10,257 nucleotides of DNA from Pseudomonadota bacterium (GCA_023411445.1 JAEYOT010000034.1:1-10257), one strand, 5' to 3'; shown: positions 1-8,956, numbered from the stretch's first letter. Program-made: numbers and translations. The notes: generated from the letters alone by a model not told the origin.

Positions 1-70
1 CGATGGCATCGACAACGACGGCGACGGCAACGTCGACAAGGACGACCGGGACTGCCAAGAGGTCAAGTAG
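1..70 (+). CDS. C-terminal end of an Asp-rich, probably secreted calcium-binding-type protein (5' end outside window)
   Basis: Only the last 22 codons are visible, read in the frame starting at base 2 and ending at TAG (68-70). They include DGIDNDGDGN followed by DKDDRDC. Closely spaced Asp, Asn and Gly of this kind are known from thrombospondin type-3 and MopE-like metal-binding repeats, which sit in extracellular or surface proteins and usually bind calcium. The function of the whole protein cannot be told from this tail. The gene converges on the reductase gene at 99-668, and a hairpin lies between them. The reading frame is convincing because of the repeat-like composition and clean stop. 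The family assignment is an inference. Confidence 0.6.
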   Translation, partial: DGIDNDGDGNVDKDDRDCQEVK

Positions 71-79
71 GCGCCGCGG

Positions 80-117
80 CGGCGAGCCGTCAACCGCTTC
101 AGGTTGACGGCTGCCGC
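80..117. terminator. Hairpin terminator between convergent genes
   Basis: The arms AGCCGTCAACC (85-95) and GGTTGACGGCT (102-112) are perfectly complementary around a 6-base loop. If G84 is bulged, five more pairs form (79-83 with 113-117). The structure lies just past the stop of the upstream plus-strand gene and contains the stop codon of the minus-strand reductase (99-101) in its loop, so the right arm is also coding sequence. There is no clear T-run on either side. It is a probable bidirectional terminator, or an RNA 3'-end stabilising structure. Confidence 0.6.
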
Positions 118-668
118 AGCACCGCGAGCGCGTCGGCCCAGCGCAAGAGCTCGTCCAACATCGTGACGGCCGCCTTCTCCAGCGCCTCGCTGCTCTTCAG
201 CGCGCCGTTCTCGATCTGCTTGGCCACCATCTGAATCGAGACGGCCTCCGGGATACCGACGACCTTCATGCTGATCAGCGGCTGCTTGAGCATCTGCACG
301 GCGCGGATGCCGCCGGACACGCCGCCGTAGCTGACGAACGCAGCGGGCTTGTACGCCCACTCGGCATACAAATAGTCGATGGCGTTGAGCAGCGCCGGCG
401 GCGCGCTGAAGTTGTACTCCGGCGTCACGAACACGAACGCATCGGACTCGGCGATCAAGCGGCTCCAGCGCTTGGTGTGCTCGTGCGCGTAGTCACCGAG
501 CCGCGGGTGCTTGGCCTCGTTGAGCAGCGGCAGGTCCTGCTCGACCAGATCCACGAGCTTCACGTCGAACTTGCCGTGCAGCTGGGCGCGCTCGAAGAAC
601 CACGTACCCACCGGCAGGCCGACGCGGCCCGGGCGGGTGCTCCCGATGATGACGCTGAGCTTGCGCAT
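99..668 (-). CDS. NADPH-dependent FMN reductase (flavodoxin-fold flavoprotein)
   Basis: A 189-residue cytoplasmic protein of the NADPH-dependent FMN reductase family, which binds FMN and passes electrons from NAD(P)H to flavin, quinones or azo-type acceptors. The N-terminus has the phosphate-binding loop GSTRPGR (residues 9-15). TPEYN (82-86) followed by SAPPALLNAIDY is the family's flavin-contacting segment, and SYGGVSGG (113-120) is the second flavin/dimer loop. Length is normal for the family. The ATG at 668 is preceded on its own strand by AGGGAGGAG, a strong ribosome binding site. The gene is divergent from the MutS-like gene with about 97 bp between starts, and its end lies inside a hairpin. 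The physiological acceptor is unknown. The family call is firm; the exact substrate is not. Confidence 0.9.
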   Translation of the reverse strand: MRKLSVIIGSTRPGRVGLPVGTWFFERAQLHGKFDVKLVDLVEQDLPLLNEAKHPRLGDYAHEHTKRWSRLIAESDAFVFVTPEYNFSAPPALLNAIDYLYAEWAYKPAAFVSYGGVSGGIRAVQMLKQPLISMKVVGIPEAVSIQMVAKQIENGALKSSEALEKAAVTMLDELLRWADALAVLRQPST

Positions 669-708
669 GGCTCCTCCCTAGCACACGCGTCTGCTCGCCG
701 TGTTTCTG

Positions 709-736
709 GGAACTTCCGCGGCGGGGCGGTGTCGAA
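709..736 (+). promoter_or_regulatory. Candidate ECF (sigma-E type) promoter for the MutS-like gene
   Basis: GGAACTT (709-715) and GTCGAA (731-736) are separated by exactly 15 bases. This fits the known sigma-E/ECF pattern GGAACTT-N15-GTCNAA. A transcript would start around 742 and give a leader of roughly 25 bases before the ATG at 766. The position and orientation suit the MutS-like ATPase and its downstream partner. No ECF sigma factor gene is in the window, so the link is inferred from the motif alone, and a short motif in a GC-rich intergenic region can arise by chance. Confidence 0.5.
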
Positions 737-765
737 GCACGACCCGCTCTGAGCAGGAGCCTCCC

Positions 766-2400
766 ATGCAGCCGTTCCCCGACATCTTGCACGCCAGGCC
801 GACGCGCCGGCTGGACGTGGACAAAACGCGCGTCGCGCTGACGATGGCGTTCGCCGGCGGTACCTCCGGCGGCCTGTTCAGCGAAGCGCTGGACGGCGCG
901 ACCGTGGCACCTTCCACCTGGCGTCCGAGCGAGTTTGCGGAGGAGCTGTTCCTGCAGCGCTTCGTGGCGCAGTGCTTTCGGCTCCAGCTGGGTGGACGCG
1001 AGCCCGTGATGCACACCCGGCACCTCTACGCGCTGCTCTCTCAGCCGCCCGCTGAGCCTGCCACCGTCGAGCTCCGCCGCCACGTCCTCTCGGAGCTGTG
1101 CGCGCGGCCCGCGCTTCAGACCGCGCTGGAAGGGGTTTACCTGGACCTGTGTAGGCTGCGCGGCTTGTTAGAAAACGCCGCTGGCGCGCGGGTGTGGGAC
1201 GAGAACCGCAGAAGGCTCGACATCCTGCACGCGTTCAAGGCCGTGGTGGACGCGCTGGCGGATGGCTTCGTCGAAGCCGATTCCGCCCTCCGTCGCCTGA
1301 GCGAGTTCGGCCAGGCGGTGCGCGCAAGCGAGCCCTACGGCGCGCTCAGCGATCTGCTCCGCTGCGACGCCAAAATGGCCAGCGTGGACGTGCGCGTCAG
1401 CGTCGGCGTCGACGGCAGCGTCACCGGCTTCGAGGTGCTGACCGTGAGCGAGAGCGGCACCAGCGCGTTCGTGAACCCAGTGTGGCGGCGCTGGCTAGCC
1501 AAGCTAGAGCTATTCATCCGCGGCTACCGCTTCAGCGACGGCGAGGTGCTGGCGAGGCTGGTGGATGCGGTCGCTTCCGGGCTGGAGCTGGAGCTGGTGG
1601 CGCTGGTGCAGCTGCTGGGAGACGTGGAGTTTTACCTGGGCGCGCTCGGCTTCCGCGCGCAGGCCAGCGCCGCCGGCCTGGCCGTGTGCTTGCCAAGCTT
1701 CGTGAATCCAAGCGCGCCACGCGAGCTTTTTGGCCTTTTCAATCCGCTGCTCTTGATGAGCGGCATCACGCCCATCCCGTGCGACGTGAGGAGCGCACAG
1801 CTCGCATCCACGACGCTGGTGACGGGACCCAACTCTGGCGGCAAGACCCGGCTGCTGCAGTCGCTCGGCTTGACGCAGCTCTTGGCGCAGAGCGGCGTGT
1901 TCGTTCCGGCGCGCCAGGCGAGCGTCGCCTGGGCGTCGAGCTTGGTCGCGTCGCTGATCGAGGAAACACGCGCCGACCAAGCCGAGGGCCGGCTGGGCAT
2001 GGAGCTGATGCGCATCCGCAGCTTGTTCGAGAAGCTACCGCCGGGCGCGCTGGTGCTGCTGGACGAGCTGTGCTCGGGCACGAACCCCTCGGAGGGCGAG
2101 CAAATCTTCGAGCTGGTGGTGACGATGTTGAGCCAGCTGCAACCGCAAGCCTTCATCAGCACTCATTTTCTCGTCTTCGCGGAGCGCTTGCAGCAAGAGC
2201 GGCGGATCTCGGGCCTGGATTTCTTGCAGGTGGAGCTGGACCAGCAGCGCCGACCCACCTACCAGTTTGTGACGGGCGTGGCGCGCTCGTCGCTCGCAGC
2301 GCACACCGCGGAACGTTTGGGCGTGACGTTCGAGCAACTGTCCTCGCTGATTCAGCAGAACCTGCGCGCGCGCTCGCTGGCGAGCGAAAAGGCGAGCTGA
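766..2400 (+). CDS. MutS-related ATPase lacking mismatch-recognition and Smr domains
   Basis: A 544-residue protein with a MutS-type core and ATPase domain. The Walker A loop GPNSGGKT is at residues 354-361. Walker B ALVLLDEL ends in D433-E434 and is followed by the signature CSGTNPSEG. The switch histidine lies in ISTH (H467). The first ~340 residues look like the helical lever/clamp part. No N-terminal mismatch-recognition domain is seen, and there is no C-terminal Smr nuclease as in MutS2, so classical mismatch repair is unlikely. MutS-family ATPases act as dimeric DNA-structure sensors; the DNA target here is unknown. The start at 766 is chosen over a frame extension to 700 because AGGAG (755-759) lies six bases upstream. 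A membrane-protein gene begins immediately after the stop. A candidate ECF promoter lies upstream. Confidence 0.85.
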   Translation: MQPFPDILHARPTRRLDVDKTRVALTMAFAGGTSGGLFSEALDGATVAPSTWRPSEFAEELFLQRFVAQCFRLQLGGREPVMHTRHLYALLSQPPAEPATVELRRHVLSELCARPALQTALEGVYLDLCRLRGLLENAAGARVWDENRRRLDILHAFKAVVDALADGFVEADSALRRLSEFGQAVRASEPYGALSDLLRCDAKMASVDVRVSVGVDGSVTGFEVLTVSESGTSAFVNPVWRRWLAKLELFIRGYRFSDGEVLARLVDAVASGLELELVALVQLLGDVEFYLGALGFRAQASAAGLAVCLPSFVNPSAPRELFGLFNPLLLMSGITPIPCDVRSAQLASTTLVTGPNSGGKTRLLQSLGLTQLLAQSGVFVPARQASVAWASSLVASLIEETRADQAEGRLGMELMRIRSLFEKLPPGALVLLDELCSGTNPSEGEQIFELVVTMLSQLQPQAFISTHFLVFAERLQQERRISGLDFLQVELDQQRRPTYQFVTGVARSSLAAHTAERLGVTFEQLSSLIQQNLRARSLASEKAS

Positions 2401-3390
2401 GTGCGCACGCTGCTCATCACCCGCCGCATGTCGCCCGCGCTCGCGGCGCGCGTGCAAGAGAGCGTCTCCGGCCAGCGGAGCGGCGTGCGGCGCCCCTCTC
2501 GGCTCACGCCGCTGCTGCGGCTCACGACGGCCGCGTGCGTGCTCGCGCTGCTGGTCCTGCTCGTGCACGGCTGGCGACAGCGCGCAGCCCAGCTCTCGTC
2601 GGACCGGACGGAGCTGCTCACGCAGCTGAGCACCGCGCAGCGTTCGCTCGGGAGCGACGCCGCCGCGCAGCGGTTGCGCGTGGAAGCGGCGCTCGTCGAG
2701 CTCGCTGCCGAGCCGCCCCAGCCGAATCTTCTGCCCAGCGAGCTACGCAGCCCGGAGGCGCTCTCGGCCGCCCTCGCTCGCCCCACCCTGTACCTGCGCG
2801 GGCCGCTCGAGAGCCTGCGGCGCCGGGACGCGCTGGCAGAGGTGGCGCACAGCTCCTACCCCGACGCGTTCGTGCTGTGCCTGCTGGACCCGCCGGAGAG
2901 GCGCACGGAGAAGGCGCTCCGCGCCAAGGCACGCGCCGCCCTGACGCACAGCGCGCGCTCCTGGGCCCACGTCGAACGGCTCGAGCCGCTGCTGAAGGTG
3001 CTGCCACTGCTCGAGCCGGCGTGGCGAGAGCGCGTGGAAAAGACGAGCGGGCGTCCAGAGCTGGCTTCGCTGCGCCGACTGTTCTCGGCCGCTCCCGTCG
3101 CGGCCGCAGAGCGAGCGGCCAAGGCGCGCCAGCTACTCGCCGTCGTGGATGAGCCGGGTGATCTCCGAACGCCAGCCGAGCTGGATGGCGAACGGCCGCA
3201 CGCCGTGCGCATCGCGCTGACGGACTTGAGCCGAGGCAAGGTAGAGCTCGCCTACCGCGGCGCGGTCGATCCTGGCTGGCTCAGCGCGGCCACGCGCGCG
3301 GAGTACGCGAGCGGCATCGATAGCTGCAGCCTGGCGCTGGATCTGCGCCAGGCCCTCTTGGCCGAGCCGGCCCCGACGCGAGCTCCCTAG
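2401..3390 (+). CDS. Single-pass membrane protein of unknown function, coupled to the MutS-like ATPase
   Basis: A 329-residue protein that I do not recognise. It starts at GTG directly after the TGA of the preceding gene, with no gap, so translation is probably coupled. An ATG at 2428 (residue 10) is an alternative start. A basic N-terminal ~35 residues is followed by one hydrophobic segment at about residues 38-56, then a long Arg/Leu/Glu/Ala-rich region that looks helical, with possible coiled coil around 59-100. This suggests an N-in anchor with the bulk outside the cytoplasmic membrane, but the topology is inferred. The codon pattern matches its neighbours. Its only functional clue is the tight pairing with a DNA-type ATPase. 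The gene itself is well supported; its role is not. Confidence 0.75.
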   Translation: MRTLLITRRMSPALAARVQESVSGQRSGVRRPSRLTPLLRLTTAACVLALLVLLVHGWRQRAAQLSSDRTELLTQLSTAQRSLGSDAAAQRLRVEAALVELAAEPPQPNLLPSELRSPEALSAALARPTLYLRGPLESLRRRDALAEVAHSSYPDAFVLCLLDPPERRTEKALRAKARAALTHSARSWAHVERLEPLLKVLPLLEPAWRERVEKTSGRPELASLRRLFSAAPVAAAERAAKARQLLAVVDEPGDLRTPAELDGERPHAVRIALTDLSRGKVELAYRGAVDPGWLSAATRAEYASGIDSCSLALDLRQALLAEPAPTRAP

Positions 3391-3422
3391 CTGTGGCTCT
3401 GCTTGCCGCGCCGCCGAGAGGT

Positions 3423-3442
3423 AGCGCTGTCGACGACACGCT
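3423..3442 (+). terminator. Weak hairpin after the membrane-protein gene
   Basis: AGCG plus TGT-type arm sequences (3423-3432) can pair with CGACACGCT (3434-3442), with one bulged C at 3427. The hairpin lies 33 bases past the stop at 3390 and has no T-run. It may end the MutS-like/membrane-protein transcript, but it is short. The rest of 3391-3547 shows no gene and no convincing promoter. Confidence 0.25.
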
Positions 3443-3547
3443 GACCTACGTGCTGGGCCCACCGAGCGCGTTAGCTCCTTGGGGGGAAGCGCCGCTCATT
3501 GGCCGGCTTTTCTCCCGCAAGCGTGCTTCGAGCTGCTAACAGGCGGC

Positions 3548-3882
3548 ATGACCCTGAGCCACAGCAAGGTGCTCACGCCGAGCCATTGGGTCTCGCCTCT
3601 CTCGCTGCTCGCGCCAGGCGCGGTCATCGCCGTCGGCACGACCTCGGCGGTGTGGACCCTGCTGGCCATCGCGATCCTCGCTACGTCGGTAGCGACTTCC
3701 GTGCACCACGCGGAAGCCATCGCGGCCAAGGTGGGCCCCTCGCTCGGCGCGGTAGTGCTGGCGCTCGCCGTCACAGTGATCGAGGTGGGTTGACGCTGGG
3801 TCGCGGCACCAGCACCGCGTTGCAAGGCATGAGCCACCTCGTGCTGTTGTGCTCATTCCTGGCGTTCTCGTTCATGCCCTGA
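3548..3882 (+). pseudogene. chaA: Remnant of a calcium/proton antiporter (ChaA type) with a large internal deletion
   Basis: From ATG 3548 the frame gives about 80 residues resembling the ChaA N-terminus: hydrophobic segments, then HHAEAIAAKVG and VVLALAVTVIEV, the family's first conserved block. In intact proteins that block is followed by roughly 230 more residues. Here the frame hits TGA at 3791-3793. In a different frame, from about 3790, the sequence reads LTLGRGTSTALQG and then SHLVLLCSFLAFSFMP, ending at TGA 3880-3882. This matches the extreme C-terminal helix of ChaA (E. coli ends with GRTNVLNGAAHLALFAAYL). N- and C-terminal ends are thus joined out of frame, with about two thirds of the gene missing. 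The family's usual GEP after the histidine block reads GPS here. A functional transporter is not possible. The family match is from memory of conserved blocks. Confidence 0.75.
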
Positions 3883-6147
<2,265 letters not shown>

Positions 6148-6157
6148 GTCACGCGCC

Positions 6158-6191
6158 TCAGACGGGCGAATGCGTCAATTCGCCCGTCTGA
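6158..6191 (+). terminator. Perfect 14-bp hairpin terminator after katG
   Basis: The left arm 6158-6171 (TCAGACGGGCGAAT) is an exact reverse complement of the right arm 6178-6191, around the 6-base loop GCGTCA. It begins 11 bases after the katG stop. No T-run follows, so it may act as a Rho-assisted terminator or as a 3'-end stabiliser rather than a classic intrinsic terminator. It separates katG from the envelope operon. Confidence 0.75.
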
Positions 6192-6259
6192 ACGCACCAG
6201 CTCGCAGTTAAGTTACGGTGGCGGCGACCGTCACGAAAGCTGTAGGATTGTCGGCCACC

Positions 6260-6967
6260 ATGAGCGTTGTCCCAAGCAAGGCCTGCAAGAGCCGGCGCTG
6301 GTCGGCTCCCCTGGCGCTGGTGGTCACGGCCTGGCTCACGCCCGCTTGCTTGGTTGACCTCGACGATCGCTGCGGCAAGAATCAGACCTACGACGCTGAT
6401 GCTGACCTTTGCCATTGCGACGCGGCCTTTGCGCGTCAAGGCAACGAGTGCGTGCCCTGCGGTGACAACGAGGTCGGCTCCGGGGCAGGCTGCGTGTGCG
6501 CTCCAGGCTTCACGCGAGCCAGTGCCAACGCGCCCTGCCTGGAAGCGGCCTCCCTCGGCCAGGCCTGCACCGCGGACGAAGAGTGTGGGGCGGACTTCAG
6601 CCACTGCGCGCTCGAGGGCGAGGAGGGCTACTGCACGCGCGCGGATTGCGAGACCGCCGCTGACTGTCCGGAAGACTACGGCTGCAACACCCGCGCGCGC
6701 CCCAGCTTCTGTGAACGCCCACCGGAGGGGCTCGGCACGGCCTGCAGCGACAGCGCGGATTGCGCGGACTTCCCAGCCGCCTACTGCGAAACGGTGATCG
6801 CCGGCGCCTGCCTGGTCAATGACTGCGCGCCCGATCCCGACAAGTGCCACGGTGACTGGGTCTGCTGTGACATCGCGCTGCTCTCCCAGTCCCTGTGCAT
6901 TCCGCCCAGCGAGCTGGAGGGCGGCAATTGCCCCGCCGGCGGCAGCTTGGTGCCGAGGAGCGAATGA
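6260..6967 (+). CDS. Cys-rich secreted lipoprotein of unknown function
   Basis: A 235-residue protein with a basic N-terminus and hydrophobic stretch (about residues 15-29) ending in LTPAC, a slightly irregular lipobox with the lipidated Cys at residue 30. The mature part contains about 26 further cysteines, an even number that suggests many disulfides, in short EGF- or dickkopf-like units such as CHC, CVPC, CVCAPGF and repeated ADC. Such proteins are common and mostly uncharacterised in myxobacteria. ATG 6260 is preferred over GTG 6218 because it starts just before the signal sequence, though its ribosome site (AGGA, 6244-6247) is distant. The stop overlaps the next start (ATGA), so it is coupled to the porin-like gene. 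A surface binding role is only a guess. Confidence 0.8.
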   Translation: MSVVPSKACKSRRWSAPLALVVTAWLTPACLVDLDDRCGKNQTYDADADLCHCDAAFARQGNECVPCGDNEVGSGAGCVCAPGFTRASANAPCLEAASLGQACTADEECGADFSHCALEGEEGYCTRADCETAADCPEDYGCNTRARPSFCERPPEGLGTACSDSADCADFPAAYCETVIAGACLVNDCAPDPDKCHGDWVCCDIALLSQSLCIPPSELEGGNCPAGGSLVPRSE

Positions 6968-8424
6968 GCGTGCGCCCGCTCTCCGCGCCCCTGCTGCTCG
7001 CTGCCCTAGCCTGGTCTCGGCTGGTCTCGGCGCAGGCTGAAGCCCCCGCGCCGAACACCGAGGCAGCATCGCCCAGCGCAGACTCGGCTCCGAGCGCCGA
7101 GCCAGCACCTGCCGCACCAGCTCCGAGCGTCGGAGCGGCGGCGGCGGGCGAGGCAACCCCTGACGCCACAGCATCACCGGCCAGCACCGCTCTGGACGCC
7201 AGCACGTCGAGTGACGACGCAGGCGCCGCCGCACAGCTGGATGAAGAGCAGCCTGGAGCGACGGACGCCTTGCTCAGCGGTGAGGCGCTCAAGATCTACG
7301 GCTTTGGCGACGTGGGCTTTCGCCAAATGCTCGTGCCAAAGAGCAGCCCGTGGCTGACCTATTTCAACCGTCACCCGAGCCTGTTCGTCGGGCACCTGAA
7401 CCTCTATTTCGACTCGCAGCTCGCCGAGCGCTGGCGCGCGCTGGCCGAGGTGCGCTTCACCTACCTGCCCCAAGGCAGCTGGAAGCCGGACGACCACGGC
7501 AACTTCACCCACTACGACTACCGCGGCGCGGACTACACGGATTTCACGCGCGACCGCACGATCGGTAGCGTGATGATCGAGCGCGCCTTCATCGAGTACA
7601 GCGCCACCAGCTGGCTCTCCGTGCAGGCTGGGCACTTCCTCACTCCCTACGGCGTGTGGAACATCGACCACGGCTCGCCGGTCATCATCGGCGTTACGGC
7701 GCCGTTCTTGGTGGGTGCGCGGCTGCTCCCAGAGTCGCAGGTGGGCTTGCTGGCGCAAGGTCGGGTGAGCCTGGTCGATGACCTGGAGCTCAGCTACGCG
7801 CTCGGCGTCTCCAACGGGCGCGCCGACGTGCTCGCGTACGAGGACCTGGACAGCAACAAAGCGCTCACGGCGCGCCTCGCCCTCACCTACCGCGGCGCGG
7901 GTGAGCTGACGCTCGGCAGCACCTTCTACACCGGCAAGACGAGCGAAAACACGCGCGCCTTGTACTTCGAGGACGGCGCCCCCAAGAGCCGCGAGGACAT
8001 CGTTTACCAGCTGACGGAGCGCAGCTACGCCTTCGATCTGCGCTGGGTCTGGCAGGACTTGCAGGTGCAGGCCGAGGCGATCGTGAGCGATCGCAAGTAC
8101 ACGGAGCGCGGACGCCCTCCACACGACGATGGCTTGGAGCCGGACCAACGCTTGGCGGGCGGCTACGGCTTGATCGGCTACCGCACGCCGTTCTTCGGCG
8201 TGATGCCGTACGTCAAAGGCGAGTACAGCCCGGATCCGGCGCTACGTTTCATCGGCATCACGGACAACCCGATACTGGGCACCGTGGGCCTGAACTACCG
8301 ACCGGTGCCGCGCGTGGTGTGCAAGGCCGAGTACAACCACGCGTTCTTTCCGAACGCCGAGCCCGGCACCTTCGCCGACAACGACATCGCAGCGCTCGAC
8401 CTGCAGATCGCGTGGGCCTTCTGA
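6964..8424 (+). CDS. Outer-membrane porin-like beta-barrel protein with Ala/Pro-rich linker
   Basis: A 486-residue protein. Residues 1-25 form a signal peptide (hydrophobic LLLAALAW, cleavage near VSAQA). Residues ~26-109 are a low-complexity Ala/Pro/Ser/Glu linker. From about 111 (IYGFGDVGF) there are alternating amphipathic strands with aromatic girdles, for example LNLYFDSQLAERWRALAEVRF and GHFLTPYGVWN, ending in DLQIAWAF with the terminal Phe typical of BAM-inserted barrels. It probably forms a pore or receptor in the outer membrane. The ATG at 6964 overlaps the lipoprotein stop, and GAGGAG (6954-6959 region) supports it. Its stop overlaps the start of a PstS-like gene (TGATG). A 10-bp tandem repeat lies in the signal-peptide codons. 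Specificity cannot be told; phosphate or another oxyanion is suggested only by the neighbour. Confidence 0.85.
   Translation: MSVRPLSAPLLLAALAWSRLVSAQAEAPAPNTEAASPSADSAPSAEPAPAAPAPSVGAAAAGEATPDATASPASTALDASTSSDDAGAAAQLDEEQPGATDALLSGEALKIYGFGDVGFRQMLVPKSSPWLTYFNRHPSLFVGHLNLYFDSQLAERWRALAEVRFTYLPQGSWKPDDHGNFTHYDYRGADYTDFTRDRTIGSVMIERAFIEYSATSWLSVQAGHFLTPYGVWNIDHGSPVIIGVTAPFLVGARLLPESQVGLLAQGRVSLVDDLELSYALGVSNGRADVLAYEDLDSNKALTARLALTYRGAGELTLGSTFYTGKTSENTRALYFEDGAPKSREDIVYQLTERSYAFDLRWVWQDLQVQAEAIVSDRKYTERGRPPHDDGLEPDQRLAGGYGLIGYRTPFFGVMPYVKGEYSPDPALRFIGITDNPILGTVGLNYRPVPRVVCKAEYNHAFFPNAEPGTFADNDIAALDLQIAWAF
7011..7030 (+). repeat. 10-bp tandem duplication inside the porin signal-peptide codons
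   Basis: CTGGTCTCGG occurs twice head to tail (7011-7020, 7021-7030), encoding part of AWSRLVSA. The unit is not a multiple of three, so gain or loss of one copy would shift the frame before the mature protein. Confidence 0.9.
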
Positions 8425-8906
8425 TGTCCCGTGAGCGCGCCGATCGTAGACTCGTGCTGCGCGCGCTCGCCACCTTGAGCGTCGGCGCTTGGTCCCTGCC
8501 AGCCCTCGGCGCCAGCGAGCCCCTCGCCGTCGTGGTGGCCGCGGACAGCCGACAGCGCAACCTCTCGAGCGACAAGCTGCGCCGCATCTTCTTGGCGCTC
8601 CCCACCGACAGCGACGACGGGCGCCGCTTTCAACCGATCAACTTGGCGCCGGGCTCGGCCGCACGCACGCGCTTCGATCGTGTGGTGCTCAACATGAGCC
8701 CGGAAGAGGTCGCCCGCTACTGGATCGATCAGCGCCTGCGCGGCAACAAGCCGCCGCGCACCGCGGCGACGGTCGAGATCTGTCGGGGCGCGGTGCAGGA
8801 GCTGCCAGGCGCCATCTCCTACTTGCCGCTGTCACAGATCGGCGGCCTGCGCGTGCTCACCATCGACGGGCGCGCGCCCCACGAAGCCAGCTATCCGTTG
8901 AAGTAG
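8424..8906 (+). CDS. Short PstS-like periplasmic substrate-binding protein
   Basis: A 160-residue exported protein. The N-terminus has a twin-arginine-like RRLVLR followed by a hydrophobic stretch and a cleavage site near PALGA (about residue 33); Sec or Tat export cannot be separated. The mature ~127 residues follow the small PstS-like (PBP superfamily) pattern: VVVAADS, then LSSDKLRRIFLALP, an RTRFDRVVLNMSPEEVARYW segment and the closing PGAISYLPLSQI. This family is often annotated as a phosphate ABC transporter binding protein, but it is about half the length of true PstS and no permease or ATPase is nearby. The ATG overlaps the porin stop (TGATG), so it is the last gene of the envelope operon and probably hands a ligand to or from the porin or a sensor. 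The fold call is good; the ligand is unknown. Confidence 0.8.
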   Translation: MSRERADRRLVLRALATLSVGAWSLPALGASEPLAVVVAADSRQRNLSSDKLRRIFLALPTDSDDGRRFQPINLAPGSAARTRFDRVVLNMSPEEVARYWIDQRLRGNKPPRTAATVEICRGAVQELPGAISYLPLSQIGGLRVLTIDGRAPHEASYPLK

Positions 8907-8956
8907 CCTGGCGGAGGCACCTTCCGCTGGCGGTGACGCGGAGCTAGAAGTAGGAC

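Noticed and set aside
700..765. Extended start for the MutS-like protein
   Set aside because: It would overlap the candidate promoter and has no ribosome site, while ATG 766 has AGGAG six bases upstream.
1194..3152. Long plus-strand open frame of 652 codons overlapping two genes
   Set aside because: The translation is almost only Ala, Arg and Gly and crosses the MutS-like stop; it is a shadow frame of high-GC coding sequence. The overlapped frames carry real family motifs.
6158..7234. Minus-strand open frame of 358 codons opposite the lipoprotein and porin genes
   Set aside because: Arg/Ala-rich shadow without domain motifs, and it runs into the katG hairpin. The plus strand has a lipobox, regular cysteines and a signal peptide.
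7174..8148. Minus-strand open frame of 324 codons opposite the barrel gene
   Set aside because: Composition typical of antisense frames in GC-rich DNA; the plus-strand frame has the barrel strand pattern and terminal Phe.
8908..8933. Direct repeat CTGGCGG (two copies) between the PstS-like gene and the YdeI-family gene
   Set aside because: Seven bases in GC-rich DNA is readily expected by chance and shows no link to a promoter.
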